Part shown: positions 1 to 5,580 of the stretch, piece by piece | Numbering within the stretch: position 1 is the first letter of the stretch | Layout of the letters: the number at the start of each line of letters is the position of its first letter | Assembly: GCA_903930805.1 (NCBI GenBank) | Contig: CAIYZZ010000252.1 | Span: forward strand, 1 to 5,580 | Source of the DNA: an uncultured Rhodocyclaceae bacterium | Lineage (GTDB): Bacteria; Pseudomonadota; Gammaproteobacteria; Burkholderiales; Rhodocyclaceae | Length of the DNA stretch: 5,580 nt | Direction of reading: 5' to 3' | The notes under the pieces: model-generated | What the model was told of the DNA's origin: nothing | Database searches by the model: none | Seen by the model: the letters and a program-made list of their open reading frames with translations, nothing else | Position numbers and translations under genes: made by a program

Positions 1-2
1 CA

Positions 3-200
3 CTCGACTTCTCCCGCCAGTATCTGAAGCCGGGTGGGGCGTTGCTGACCAAGGTGTTTCAGGGTGCGGGTTTCATGGAACTGCGCAAGGCGATGCAGGA
101 AAGTTTCGGTATGCTGGCAACTCGCAAGCCGGCGGCCTCAAGAGATCGCAGTGCTGAGTTGTATTTGCTTGGGAAGCAGAAAAAGACGAGTTGTTCGTGA
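3..200 (+). CDS. rlmE: RlmE (RrmJ/FtsJ) 23S rRNA 2'-O-ribose methyltransferase, C-terminal part
   Basis: This is the last 65 residues of an open frame that enters from the left edge and ends at TGA 198-200. RlmE methylates the 2'-hydroxyl of U2552 in the A loop of 23S rRNA, using S-adenosylmethionine, late in 50S subunit assembly. The visible part matches the family C-terminus: a segment LKPGGALLTKVFQGAGF, then ATRKPAASRDRSAELYLLG. In the family, the lysine of the KVFQG motif (codon at 51-53) and the glutamate of the S-x-E-x-Y/L motif (codon at 156-158) belong to the catalytic K-D-K-E set, and both are present. The SAM-binding N-terminal half lies outside the window. The gene sits just upstream of ftsH on the same strand, as in many proteobacteria, where both are linked to heat shock. 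The identification rests on remembered family motifs plus gene order. Confidence 0.93.
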   Translation, partial: LDFSRQYLKPGGALLTKVFQGAGFMELRKAMQESFGMLATRKPAASRDRSAELYLLGKQKKTSCS

Positions 201-211
201 TAAACAGCAAT

Positions 212-240
212 TTGCGGCGAAGCAGGAAGCACCCTAGAAT
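212..240 (+). promoter_or_regulatory. Candidate sigma70-type promoter for ftsH
   Basis: TTGCGG at 212-217 and TAGAAT at 235-240 are separated by 17 bases. The -10 matches the consensus at 5 of 6 positions, and the -35 keeps the TTG core. A start near 245-248 would give a 5' leader of about 35-38 bases before the ftsH TTG. This would let ftsH be transcribed separately from rlmE. I looked for a heat-shock sigma32 pattern (CTTGAA with CCCCAT) and did not find a convincing one. The call comes from hexamers only and is unproven. Confidence 0.45.
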
Positions 241-253
241 GAGCACTTGGTTA

Positions 254-265
254 CCCTGTCCAGGG
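254..265. repeat. Short inverted repeat in the ftsH leader
   Basis: CCCTG (254-258) and CAGGG (261-265) form a perfect inverted repeat with 2 central bases. It lies just downstream of the likely ftsH transcription start and 3 bases before the ribosome-binding site. It could be a small operator or a weak leader structure, but a 5-base arm can easily occur by chance. Confidence 0.25.
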
Positions 266-268
266 AAT

Positions 269-275
269 AGAGAGG
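269..275 (+). promoter_or_regulatory. Ribosome-binding site that fixes the ftsH TTG start
   Basis: AGAGAGG ends 7 bases before TTG at 283. An in-frame TAG at 268-270 overlaps this site, so translation cannot begin further upstream. The first ATG in frame is at 337 and would delete most of the first membrane segment. TTG 283 is therefore the only sensible start. Confidence 0.8.
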
Positions 276-282
276 CACTAAC

Positions 283-2166
283 TTGAACAATCTTTTCAAA
301 AATCTCGCCATTTGGCTGGTGATTGGCGTCGTGCTGATGACGGTGTTCAACCAGTTCAATACCCGCCAGACGGCACAGAACACTATGGAGTACTCGGCCT
401 TTCTCGACGAGGTGAAGTCGGGGCGGATCGCCAAGGTGGTGATCCAGGGACGTACGCTCGAAGCGACCACGCAAGACGGCAAGCGCATCATTTCCTACGC
501 ACCGCCTGACCTCTGGATGGTGTCCGACCTCTTGAAGAATAACGTCAAGGTGGTGGCCAAGCCTGAGGATGAGCAGTCCTTCATGATGAGCATTTTCGTT
601 TCGTGGTTCCCGATGCTGCTGTTGATCGGCGTCTGGGTGTTCTTCATGCGCCAGATGCAGGGCGGTGGGCGTGGCGGTGCCTTCTCCTTCGGCAAGAGCA
701 AAGCGCGCATGCTGGATGAAAACAGCAATACCGTGACATTTGCCGATGTCGCCGGTTGCGAGGAGGCCAAGGAAGAAGTGTCCGAACTGGTCGACTTCCT
801 TCGCGATCCATCCAAGTTCCAGAAACTCGGCGGCCGTATCCCGCGTGGCGTGCTGATGGTTGGTTCGCCCGGTACTGGCAAGACTTTGCTGGCGCGGGCG
901 ATTGCCGGTGAGGCCAAGGTGCCGTTCTATTCAATTTCCGGTTCAGACTTCGTTGAGATGTTTGTCGGCGTCGGTGCGGCGCGCGTACGCGATATGTTCG
1001 AGCAGGCCAAGAAGGCCTCGCCCTGCATCATCTTCATTGACGAAATCGATGCTGTTGGCCGTCAGCGTGGTGCCGGTCTCGGTGGTGGCAACGACGAGCG
1101 CGAGCAGACCTTGAACCAATTGCTCGTCGAGATGGATGGTTTCGAGGCCAACGTCGGCGTCATCGTGATTGCTGCAACCAACCGGCCTGATGTGCTCGAT
1201 CCCGCGTTGTTGCGTCCCGGTCGCTTCGATCGCCAGGTGGTCGTGCCGCTGCCCGATATTCGCGGTCGCGAGCAGATCCTGAAAGTTCATATGCGCAAGG
1301 TGCCGCTGTCGACTGATGTCGAGCCCTCCGTGCTGGCGCGCGGCTGCCCCGGTTTTTCGGGTGCCGACCTTGCCAACCTGGTGAACGAGGCGGCACTGTT
1401 CGCTGCACGTGCCAACAAGCGTCTCGTGGATATGGAAGACTTCGAGCGCGCCAAGGACAAGATCATGATGGGCGCAGAGCGCCGCTCCATGGTCATTCCC
1501 GAGGAAGAGCGCAAGAACACCGCCTACCACGAATCTGGCCACGCCGTCGTCGCCAAGCTGTTGCCGAAGACCGACCCGGTGCACAAGGTGACCATCATCC
1601 CACGTGGTCGCGCCTTGGGCGTGACCATGCAACTGCCGACTGAAGACCGTTACAGCCAGGATCGCGTGAGACTGCTGAACACCATCACGGTTCTATTCGG
1701 AGGCCGCATCGCTGAAGAACTGTTCATGGATCAGATGACTACCGGTGCTTCCAACGACTTTCAGCGTGCCACCGATCTGGCACGCCGCATGGTGACGCAG
1801 TGGGGCATGTCCGACATCCTCGGCCCGATGGTCTATGGCGAGGAGGAGGGCGAAATCTTCCTCGGCCGTTCGGTCACCACGCACAAGAACATGTCGGAGG
1901 CCTCGTTGCAGACGGTTGATGCGGAGATTCGCCGCATCATCGACGAGCAGTATGCACTGGCCCGTCGCCTGCTCGAAGAGAATCGCAACAAGGTTGAGGC
2001 CATGACCGCTGCGCTGCTCGAATTCGAAACCATTGATGCTGATCAGATCAACGACATCATGGACGGCAAACCGCCGCGTCCGCCGAAGCCCTCCAGCGCG
2101 CCGATCAAGCCTGCAACCGGCGACAACACGCCGGGTGCGGAGCCTACCGCCACAGCACCAGCATAA
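283..2166 (+). CDS. ftsH: ATP-dependent zinc metalloprotease FtsH
   Basis: FtsH is a hexameric inner-membrane AAA+ protease. It extracts and degrades misassembled membrane proteins and short-lived cytosolic regulators; in E. coli these include sigma32 and LpxC. The 627-residue product is close to the usual length of 610-650. In order: a first membrane segment (about 8-25); a periplasmic domain (about 26-100); a second membrane segment (about 104-122); Walker A GSPGTGKT (194-201); the pore motif FVG (227-229); Walker B IIFIDE (249-254); the second region of homology with likely arginine fingers R311 and R314; the zinc motif HESGH (416-420); and the third zinc ligand D492 in the TGASND motif. 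A flexible tail rich in proline, alanine and threonine follows residue 594. All catalytic residues are intact. The start is TTG at 283. The gene converges with the unknown minus-strand gene, 34 bases beyond its TAA. Confidence 0.98.
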   Translation: MNNLFKNLAIWLVIGVVLMTVFNQFNTRQTAQNTMEYSAFLDEVKSGRIAKVVIQGRTLEATTQDGKRIISYAPPDLWMVSDLLKNNVKVVAKPEDEQSFMMSIFVSWFPMLLLIGVWVFFMRQMQGGGRGGAFSFGKSKARMLDENSNTVTFADVAGCEEAKEEVSELVDFLRDPSKFQKLGGRIPRGVLMVGSPGTGKTLLARAIAGEAKVPFYSISGSDFVEMFVGVGAARVRDMFEQAKKASPCIIFIDEIDAVGRQRGAGLGGGNDEREQTLNQLLVEMDGFEANVGVIVIAATNRPDVLDPALLRPGRFDRQVVVPLPDIRGREQILKVHMRKVPLSTDVEPSVLARGCPGFSGADLANLVNEAALFAARANKRLVDMEDFERAKDKIMMGAERRSMVIPEEERKNTAYHESGHAVVAKLLPKTDPVHKVTIIPRGRALGVTMQLPTEDRYSQDRVRLLNTITVLFGGRIAEELFMDQMTTGASNDFQRATDLARRMVTQWGMSDILGPMVYGEEEGEIFLGRSVTTHKNMSEASLQTVDAEIRRIIDEQYALARRLLEENRNKVEAMTAALLEFETIDADQINDIMDGKPPRPPKPSSAPIKPATGDNTPGAEPTATAPA

Positions 2167-2200
2167 TCCGGCTTGCCTGTCTCACCCGCCTGAATCAGGT

Positions 2201-3364
2201 TTACGCCGCTCCCCAGTGTGGAGTGGCGATGCCGGTGCCAAGGTCGGCTTCGACCAGACGGCGGCGCACTTCCAGTAGTTTCTCTATCAATGCCGGCTCG
2301 GCGCGGCCGTAGGCATCGGCATCTGGTGTGCGTACCACCACCACGCCCAATAACTCGGTGATGGCGTTGCCGATGGAGTTCTGGCTGATCGTGACGATCA
2401 GTTTGCCGTCGTCGTTGCGATAGATCAGCTGCTTGAAAGCTGGCTGCCAGCGGATGGCGTTGGCGTACCTGGCATCGCGGATACAGCGATCGCGCACCAT
2501 TTTCGCCGTCTTGAGAAAATCGTTGTCGAACTGCAAGCGTGCCTCGACCAGAGCAGGAAAGTAGATGTCGCGCGGTAGTGGTGCGTTGCGCGTCGACACC
2601 TGGGTGAAAAAGGTACGGTAGAAGTCGATGAAGCCCTTGAGTATGCTGTCGTATTCCTTCCAGAAGCGCACTTCTTTGAGCGCTGCCGCGCCACCCGTGA
2701 TTTCCCAACTGGGCAAACCTTGCGGGTAGCCGGTTAGTGCGATGTGGCTGGCATCCGACTCGCAGGGTTCGAGAATCTGCAGGTCGAGCCCGTCGAAGAA
2801 GGCGCGATAGACATCGCGCATGTGGGCCTGAAACAGCGAGTGCTGGCCACCATCGGTGAGGTTCGGGTTGTTGGCGTCGGCAATCGGCGCAGCGCGCAGT
2901 GCCGCCTTGTCGAAGACGATGAAATGGTTGTGCAGCATGCGTATGCTTGGCACGCCGGGCGAGGTGAGCGGCCAGGTGGCATCGAGGCTCGCTTCTCCGG
3001 CCAGTACCAGATGTGCGTCGGCATCCGGATAGTGCTCCAGCATGAACTCGATGATGATCTGGTCCATGCGGTTCCAAACGTTCTTCACCGGCTCCGGCAC
3101 CTGGGTGCGGCGCACCGGCCGGCCCAGCGGATCGAGGATGCTTTGCGAGGTGTTGTAGATGATCGAGCAGTCGAAGTCATTGCTGTGGCCGAGCGCCTTG
3201 CGGTAGAGCAGTAGGCCTTCGGGGTTCTGCAACAGGCCGTTGTTGTGCACGAGGTCGTTGAGGTTCTCGGTGCTGTTGAAGAATTCATTGGGTTTCATCC
3301 CCTCCGGTACGTCGAGTGGAATGGGGCGAAACGGTGTAACGATTTCTCTCGGGCCGGATTGCAT
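2201..3364 (-). CDS. Conserved-looking protein of unknown function (387 aa)
   Basis: I do not recognise the family. The frame runs from ATG (3364-3362) to TAA (2203-2201). A GAGGTG ribosome-binding site lies 7 bases upstream of the ATG. The composition is that of a normal soluble globular protein: mixed acidic, basic and aromatic residues, no signal peptide, no convincing membrane segment and no low-complexity region. Overlapping frames in the same stretch are rich in Arg, His, Pro and Ser, as expected of shadows. Visible landmarks are an FDCSIIYN segment (64-71), an HLVLAGEASLDATWPL segment (118-133), MLHNHFIVF (143-151) with the paired histidines H145 and H147, a WKEYDSILKGFIDFYRTFF region (235-253), and a charged helical C-terminus (about 357-372). 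The HNH-spaced histidines next to a beta-strand faintly recall nucleotide-transferase (HIT-like) active sites, but the canonical HxHxH is absent, so no function is inferred. It sits between ftsH and folP in opposite orientation. Confidence 0.85.
   Translation of the reverse strand: MQSGPREIVTPFRPIPLDVPEGMKPNEFFNSTENLNDLVHNNGLLQNPEGLLLYRKALGHSNDFDCSIIYNTSQSILDPLGRPVRRTQVPEPVKNVWNRMDQIIIEFMLEHYPDADAHLVLAGEASLDATWPLTSPGVPSIRMLHNHFIVFDKAALRAAPIADANNPNLTDGGQHSLFQAHMRDVYRAFFDGLDLQILEPCESDASHIALTGYPQGLPSWEITGGAAALKEVRFWKEYDSILKGFIDFYRTFFTQVSTRNAPLPRDIYFPALVEARLQFDNDFLKTAKMVRDRCIRDARYANAIRWQPAFKQLIYRNDDGKLIVTISQNSIGNAITELLGVVVVRTPDADAYGRAEPALIEKLLEVRRRLVEADLGTGIATPHWGAA
2205..2227. other. Possible hairpin at the ftsH/unknown gene convergence
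   Basis: GCCGCTCC (2205-2212) can pair with GGAGTGGC (2220-2227) around a 7-base loop, with one G-T wobble. It starts 39 bases after the ftsH stop and lies inside the last codons of the opposing gene. No T-run follows on either strand, so it is not a standard intrinsic terminator. No better terminator was seen in the 34-base gap (2167-2200), which holds only a short CCTGA-A-TCAGG palindrome at 2189-2199. Confidence 0.25.
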
Positions 3365-3371
3365 GATCTTG

Positions 3372-3377
3372 CACCTC
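3372..3377 (-). promoter_or_regulatory. Ribosome-binding site of the unknown minus-strand gene
   Basis: On the minus strand, GAGGTG lies 7 bases before the ATG at 3364-3362. It is one of the clearest Shine-Dalgarno sites in the window, and it supports both this start codon and the view that the gene is expressed. Upstream on the same strand, CACAAT (complement of 3403-3408) is a weak possible -10 with no good -35, so no promoter is called. Confidence 0.7.
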
Positions 3378-3446
3378 GTCGGGCAATGTTGCGGAAGCCG
3401 CTATTGTGCATGTGAAACGGCATCCCACGTAAGCCGTAGCCCGCAG

Positions 3447-3462
3447 TCCGGTAAAATCCGGT
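3447..3462 (+). promoter_or_regulatory. Candidate folP -10 element between two TCCGGT repeats
   Basis: TAAAAT at 3452-3457 matches the sigma70 -10 consensus at 5 of 6 positions. It overlaps or is flanked by two direct copies of TCCGGT (3447-3452 and 3457-3462). The hexamer ends 9 bases before the folP ATG, so a transcript starting about 7 bases downstream would have essentially no leader. No good -35 lies 16-18 bases upstream. The opposing gene next door means folP probably needs a promoter in this 102-base gap, and this is the best hexamer I can find there. Confidence 0.35.
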
Positions 3463-3466
3463 CGCA

Positions 3467-4312
3467 ATGACCTTTCTGCATTGCGGCCCGTTCCGCTTCC
3501 CTCTCGATCGCCCCGATTTTCGCCCACTTGTCATGGGCATCGTCAACCTCACGTCGGATTCGTTTTCGGGTGACGGGGTGGGCGACGACGTCGCTGCCGC
3601 GCTTAATCATGCTGAGGTTTGCCGTGCCGCCGGAGCCGACTTTCTCGACCTGGGTGCGGAATCGTCGCGTCCCGGTGCCCCGTCGGTGCCGGCCGAAATT
3701 GAGCTGGCGCGGCTCCTGCCGATATTGCGCGCGGTGCGCGACTGGGGGTTGCCGGTATCGGTCGATACCACCAAGCCCGAAGTGATGCGTGCGGTGATCG
3801 ACGCGGGTGCCGCGATGATTAACGATATTGCGGCCCTGCGGGTTCCCGGTGCGCTGGAGGTGGTCGCCGCCAGCGATGTTGGCGTTTGCCTGATGCACAT
3901 GCAGGGCGAGCCGGGCACCATGCAGGCCAATCCGCAATACGCCGATGTAGTGCAGGAAGTGCATGATTTTCTCGCCGGCCGTGTTGCCGCCTGCGAGCAG
4001 GCCGGTATTGCGCGCGCGCGTTTGCTGATCGATCCGGGTTTCGGTTTTGGCAAGACAGTGGAACATAATTACTTGCTGCTACGCGAGTTGCAGCGGTTTG
4101 GCGATATCCGCGTGCCTGTCCTGGCGGGGTTGTCGCGGAAGTCGATGCTGGGGGCCGTCACCGGACGGGAGAATGGTGTCGCGCGTGTATATGGCAGCGT
4201 GGCGGCGGCGGTGTTGGTGGTGGAACGAGGGGCGCAGATCGTACGCGTCCATGATGTTGCCGCCACCAAGGATGCGCTGGCGGTGCTGGCGGCAATGCAA
4301 GGGAAAGTCTAA
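3467..4312 (+). CDS. folP: Dihydropteroate synthase
   Basis: This cytosolic enzyme joins 6-hydroxymethyl-7,8-dihydropterin pyrophosphate to p-aminobenzoate to make 7,8-dihydropteroate in folate synthesis; it is the target of sulfonamides. The 281-residue product has the normal TIM-barrel length and motifs in order: [15 protein letters not shown] (23-37) with the metal-binding N27; [11 protein letters not shown] (61-71); SVDTTKPEV (98-106) with D100; IND (118-120); LMHMQG (142-147); DPGFGFGKT (189-197); GLSRKS (221-226) with K225; and RVHDV (260-264). Two positions differ from the commonest family form: LTS-DSFS instead of LTP/VTP-DSFS, and ESSRPG instead of ESTRPG. ATG 3467 is the first start after an in-frame TAA at 3452-3454. 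No clear Shine-Dalgarno precedes it. Its stop is 2 bases from glmM, so the two probably form one transcription unit. Confidence 0.97.
   Translation: MTFLHCGPFRFPLDRPDFRPLVMGIVNLTSDSFSGDGVGDDVAAALNHAEVCRAAGADFLDLGAESSRPGAPSVPAEIELARLLPILRAVRDWGLPVSVDTTKPEVMRAVIDAGAAMINDIAALRVPGALEVVAASDVGVCLMHMQGEPGTMQANPQYADVVQEVHDFLAGRVAACEQAGIARARLLIDPGFGFGKTVEHNYLLLRELQRFGDIRVPVLAGLSRKSMLGAVTGRENGVARVYGSVAAAVLVVERGAQIVRVHDVAATKDALAVLAAMQGKV
4299..4304 (+). promoter_or_regulatory. Ribosome-binding site of glmM inside folP
   Basis: AAGGGA lies in the last codons of folP, 10 bases before the glmM ATG at 4315. The folP TAA (4310-4312) and the glmM ATG are separated by 2 bases, so terminating ribosomes are placed to restart on glmM (translational coupling is inferred). 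Confidence 0.5.
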
Positions 4313-4314
4313 AA

Positions 4315-5580
4315 ATGGCAAGACAGTATTTTGGTACCGATGGCGTACGTGGTCGCGTTGGCAAGTTTCCGATCACCCCGGACTTTGCTCTTCATCTTGG
4401 TTTTGCAGCAGGCCAAACGCTTGTAGAGCGTGCGCGTGCTCTGGGACACACGAAGGATGGAGAGCGCCCGGCAGTGCTGATCGGCAAGGACACACGCATC
4501 TCCGGCTACATGCTCGAAGCGGCGCTCGAATCCGGTTTCGCTGCCGCCGGTGTCGATGTGATGCTGTGCGGTCCGCTGCCGACGCCCGCCGTGGCCTATC
4601 TCACGCGTGCCTTGCGGTTGGCTGCTGGTGTGGTGATCTCGGCTTCGCATAATCCCTTCGACGACAACGGCATCAAGTTTTTTGCCGCTGGTGGCTACAA
4701 ACTGCCGGATGCCGTGGAGGAGGAGATCGAGGCACGCCTGGCCCAGCCGCTGGGCTGCATGAATTCGGCGCAACTCGGCAAGGCGCGCCGCGTCGATGAT
4801 GCCGCAGGCCGCTACATTGAATTTTGCAAGAGCACCTTCCCGAACGAACTCGACTTGCGCGGCCTCAAGCTGGTAGTCGATTGCGCGCACGGTGCGGCCT
4901 ACCATGTCGCTCCCAAGGTGTTCCATGAACTGGGTGCCGAAGTGGTCGCGGTGGGCGCTGCGCCCGACGGCCTTAACATCAATGCCGGCGTCGGAGCCAC
5001 GGCACCAGAGCATTTGCAGGCGCAAGTGCTGCAACACCGTGCCGACCTCGGTATCGCGCTCGATGGCGATGCCGATCGCTTATTGATGGTCGATGCCAGC
5101 GGTCGCCTGTTCGACGGTGATGAGTTGTTGTACGTCGTCGCGCGGTACCAGAAAGCGGGCAAGGGGCTGGATGGGTTGGTTGGTACGCTGATGAGCAACC
5201 TTGGCTTCGAACAGGCGCTGGGGCGACTGGGCATCGGCTTCGAGCGCGCCAGGGTGGGTGACCGCTATGTGCTGGAGTTGATGCAGGAAAAGGGTTGGAC
5301 ACTCGGCGGCGAGAATTCCGGCCACATTATCTGCACGGATCGGCATACCACCGGCGATGGCATCGTCGCTGCGTTGCAGGTGTTGGCGGCGCTGCGTGAA
5401 CGCAAGGAAACGCTGGCGCAAGCTTGTGATGACTTGACAATGTTTCCGCAGAAGCTGATCAACGTGCGACTGTCGCAAGGCCTGGATTGGCGCGCGGATG
5501 GAGGAATTCGTGCCGCAGTCGAACAGGCGGAGCAGATCCTCGCGGATGCTGGTCGTGTTCTCTTGCGCCCGTCAGGTACC
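4315..5580 (+). CDS. glmM: Phosphoglucosamine mutase, C-terminus cut by window edge
   Basis: GlmM interconverts glucosamine-6-phosphate and glucosamine-1-phosphate in the cytosol. This is a step towards UDP-N-acetylglucosamine for peptidoglycan and lipopolysaccharide. The frame is open from ATG 4315 to the right edge, giving 422 residues; the family is usually about 445-455, so some 25-30 residues are missing. Motifs seen: [14 protein letters not shown] (3-16); [11 protein letters not shown] (57-67); the catalytic loop ISASHNP (108-114) with the phosphorylated serine at S111; the metal loop DGDADR (250-255) with D250, D252 and D254; the sugar-binding GGENSGH (331-337); and the start of the phosphate-binding loop RPSGT (418-422), where the window ends. 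The ISASHNP and GENSG signatures favour GlmM over phosphomannomutase or phosphoglucomutase, and the position behind folP agrees. All visible catalytic residues are intact. Confidence 0.97.
   Translation, partial: MARQYFGTDGVRGRVGKFPITPDFALHLGFAAGQTLVERARALGHTKDGERPAVLIGKDTRISGYMLEAALESGFAAAGVDVMLCGPLPTPAVAYLTRALRLAAGVVISASHNPFDDNGIKFFAAGGYKLPDAVEEEIEARLAQPLGCMNSAQLGKARRVDDAAGRYIEFCKSTFPNELDLRGLKLVVDCAHGAAYHVAPKVFHELGAEVVAVGAAPDGLNINAGVGATAPEHLQAQVLQHRADLGIALDGDADRLLMVDASGRLFDGDELLYVVARYQKAGKGLDGLVGTLMSNLGFEQALGRLGIGFERARVGDRYVLELMQEKGWTLGGENSGHIICTDRHTTGDGIVAALQVLAALRERKETLAQACDDLTMFPQKLINVRLSQGLDWRADGGIRAAVEQAEQILADAGRVLLRPSGT

Noticed and set aside
206..240. Possible sigma32 heat-shock promoter before ftsH
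   Set aside because: No CTTGAA-like -35 stands at the right distance from a CCCCAT-like -10. The sigma70-type reading fits better.
943..1632. A 229-codon antisense open frame inside ftsH
   Set aside because: It lies wholly opposite the AAA+ and protease-encoding part of ftsH, and its translation is His/Gln/Gly-rich without a recognisable motif. It is explained by the codon bias of ftsH.
2043..3077. A 344-codon minus-strand open frame in another phase of the unknown gene
   Set aside because: It is rich in Arg, His, Pro and Gly, runs into the 3' end of ftsH, and has no matching ribosome-binding site. The 387-codon frame has a proper start site and normal composition, so this is a shadow.
2744..3214. 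A 156-codon plus-strand open frame opposite the unknown gene
   Set aside because: It is a complementary-strand shadow of the 387-codon gene, with no convincing start region.
3401..4066. A 221-codon antisense open frame over folP
   Set aside because: It overlaps folP and the divergent promoter gap, has an Arg/His-rich translation and no family signature.
4048..4327. The 12-base word TGGCAAGACAGT occurs at 4048-4059 and at 4316-4327
   Set aside because: Both copies are explained by coding for conserved residues (GKTV in FolP and ARQY in GlmM, in different frames). This looks like coincidence rather than a functional repeat.
4309..5037. A 242-codon antisense open frame across the start of glmM
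   Set aside because: It is fully covered by the well-supported glmM frame, and its composition is that of a shadow frame.

Overview
The window looks like a chromosomal housekeeping segment of a betaproteobacterium. The support is family resemblance (the FtsH N-terminus and transmembrane regions and the GlmM motifs) plus moderately high GC; I cannot name a genus from the sequence alone. No mobile element, tRNA, rRNA, CRISPR array or long repeat was found.

Layout from left to right: the 3' end of rlmE (23S rRNA ribose methyltransferase; + strand, cut by the window edge); an 82-base gap with a plausible sigma70-type promoter and a ribosome-binding site; ftsH (membrane AAA+ zinc protease), which starts at TTG; a 34-base convergent gap; an unrecognised 387-residue gene on the minus strand; a 102-base divergent gap; folP (dihydropteroate synthase); and, 2 bases later, glmM (phosphoglucosamine mutase), which runs off the right edge in the middle of its phosphate-binding motif.

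The order rlmE-ftsH-folP-glmM is a well-known proteobacterial arrangement that joins ribosome maturation, membrane protein quality control, folate synthesis and UDP-GlcNAc synthesis. Here it is split by one opposite-strand gene. That gene separates folP-glmM from readthrough from ftsH and implies that folP-glmM has its own promoter. A TAAAAT hexamer lies 9 bases before the folP ATG, and no Shine-Dalgarno is visible, so a leaderless or nearly leaderless folP transcript is possible.

The window is otherwise ordinary. The only protein of unknown function is the minus-strand gene, and it is the sole candidate for something undescribed. It looks like a normal, intact soluble protein gene with a good ribosome-binding site, but I cannot assign it a function.
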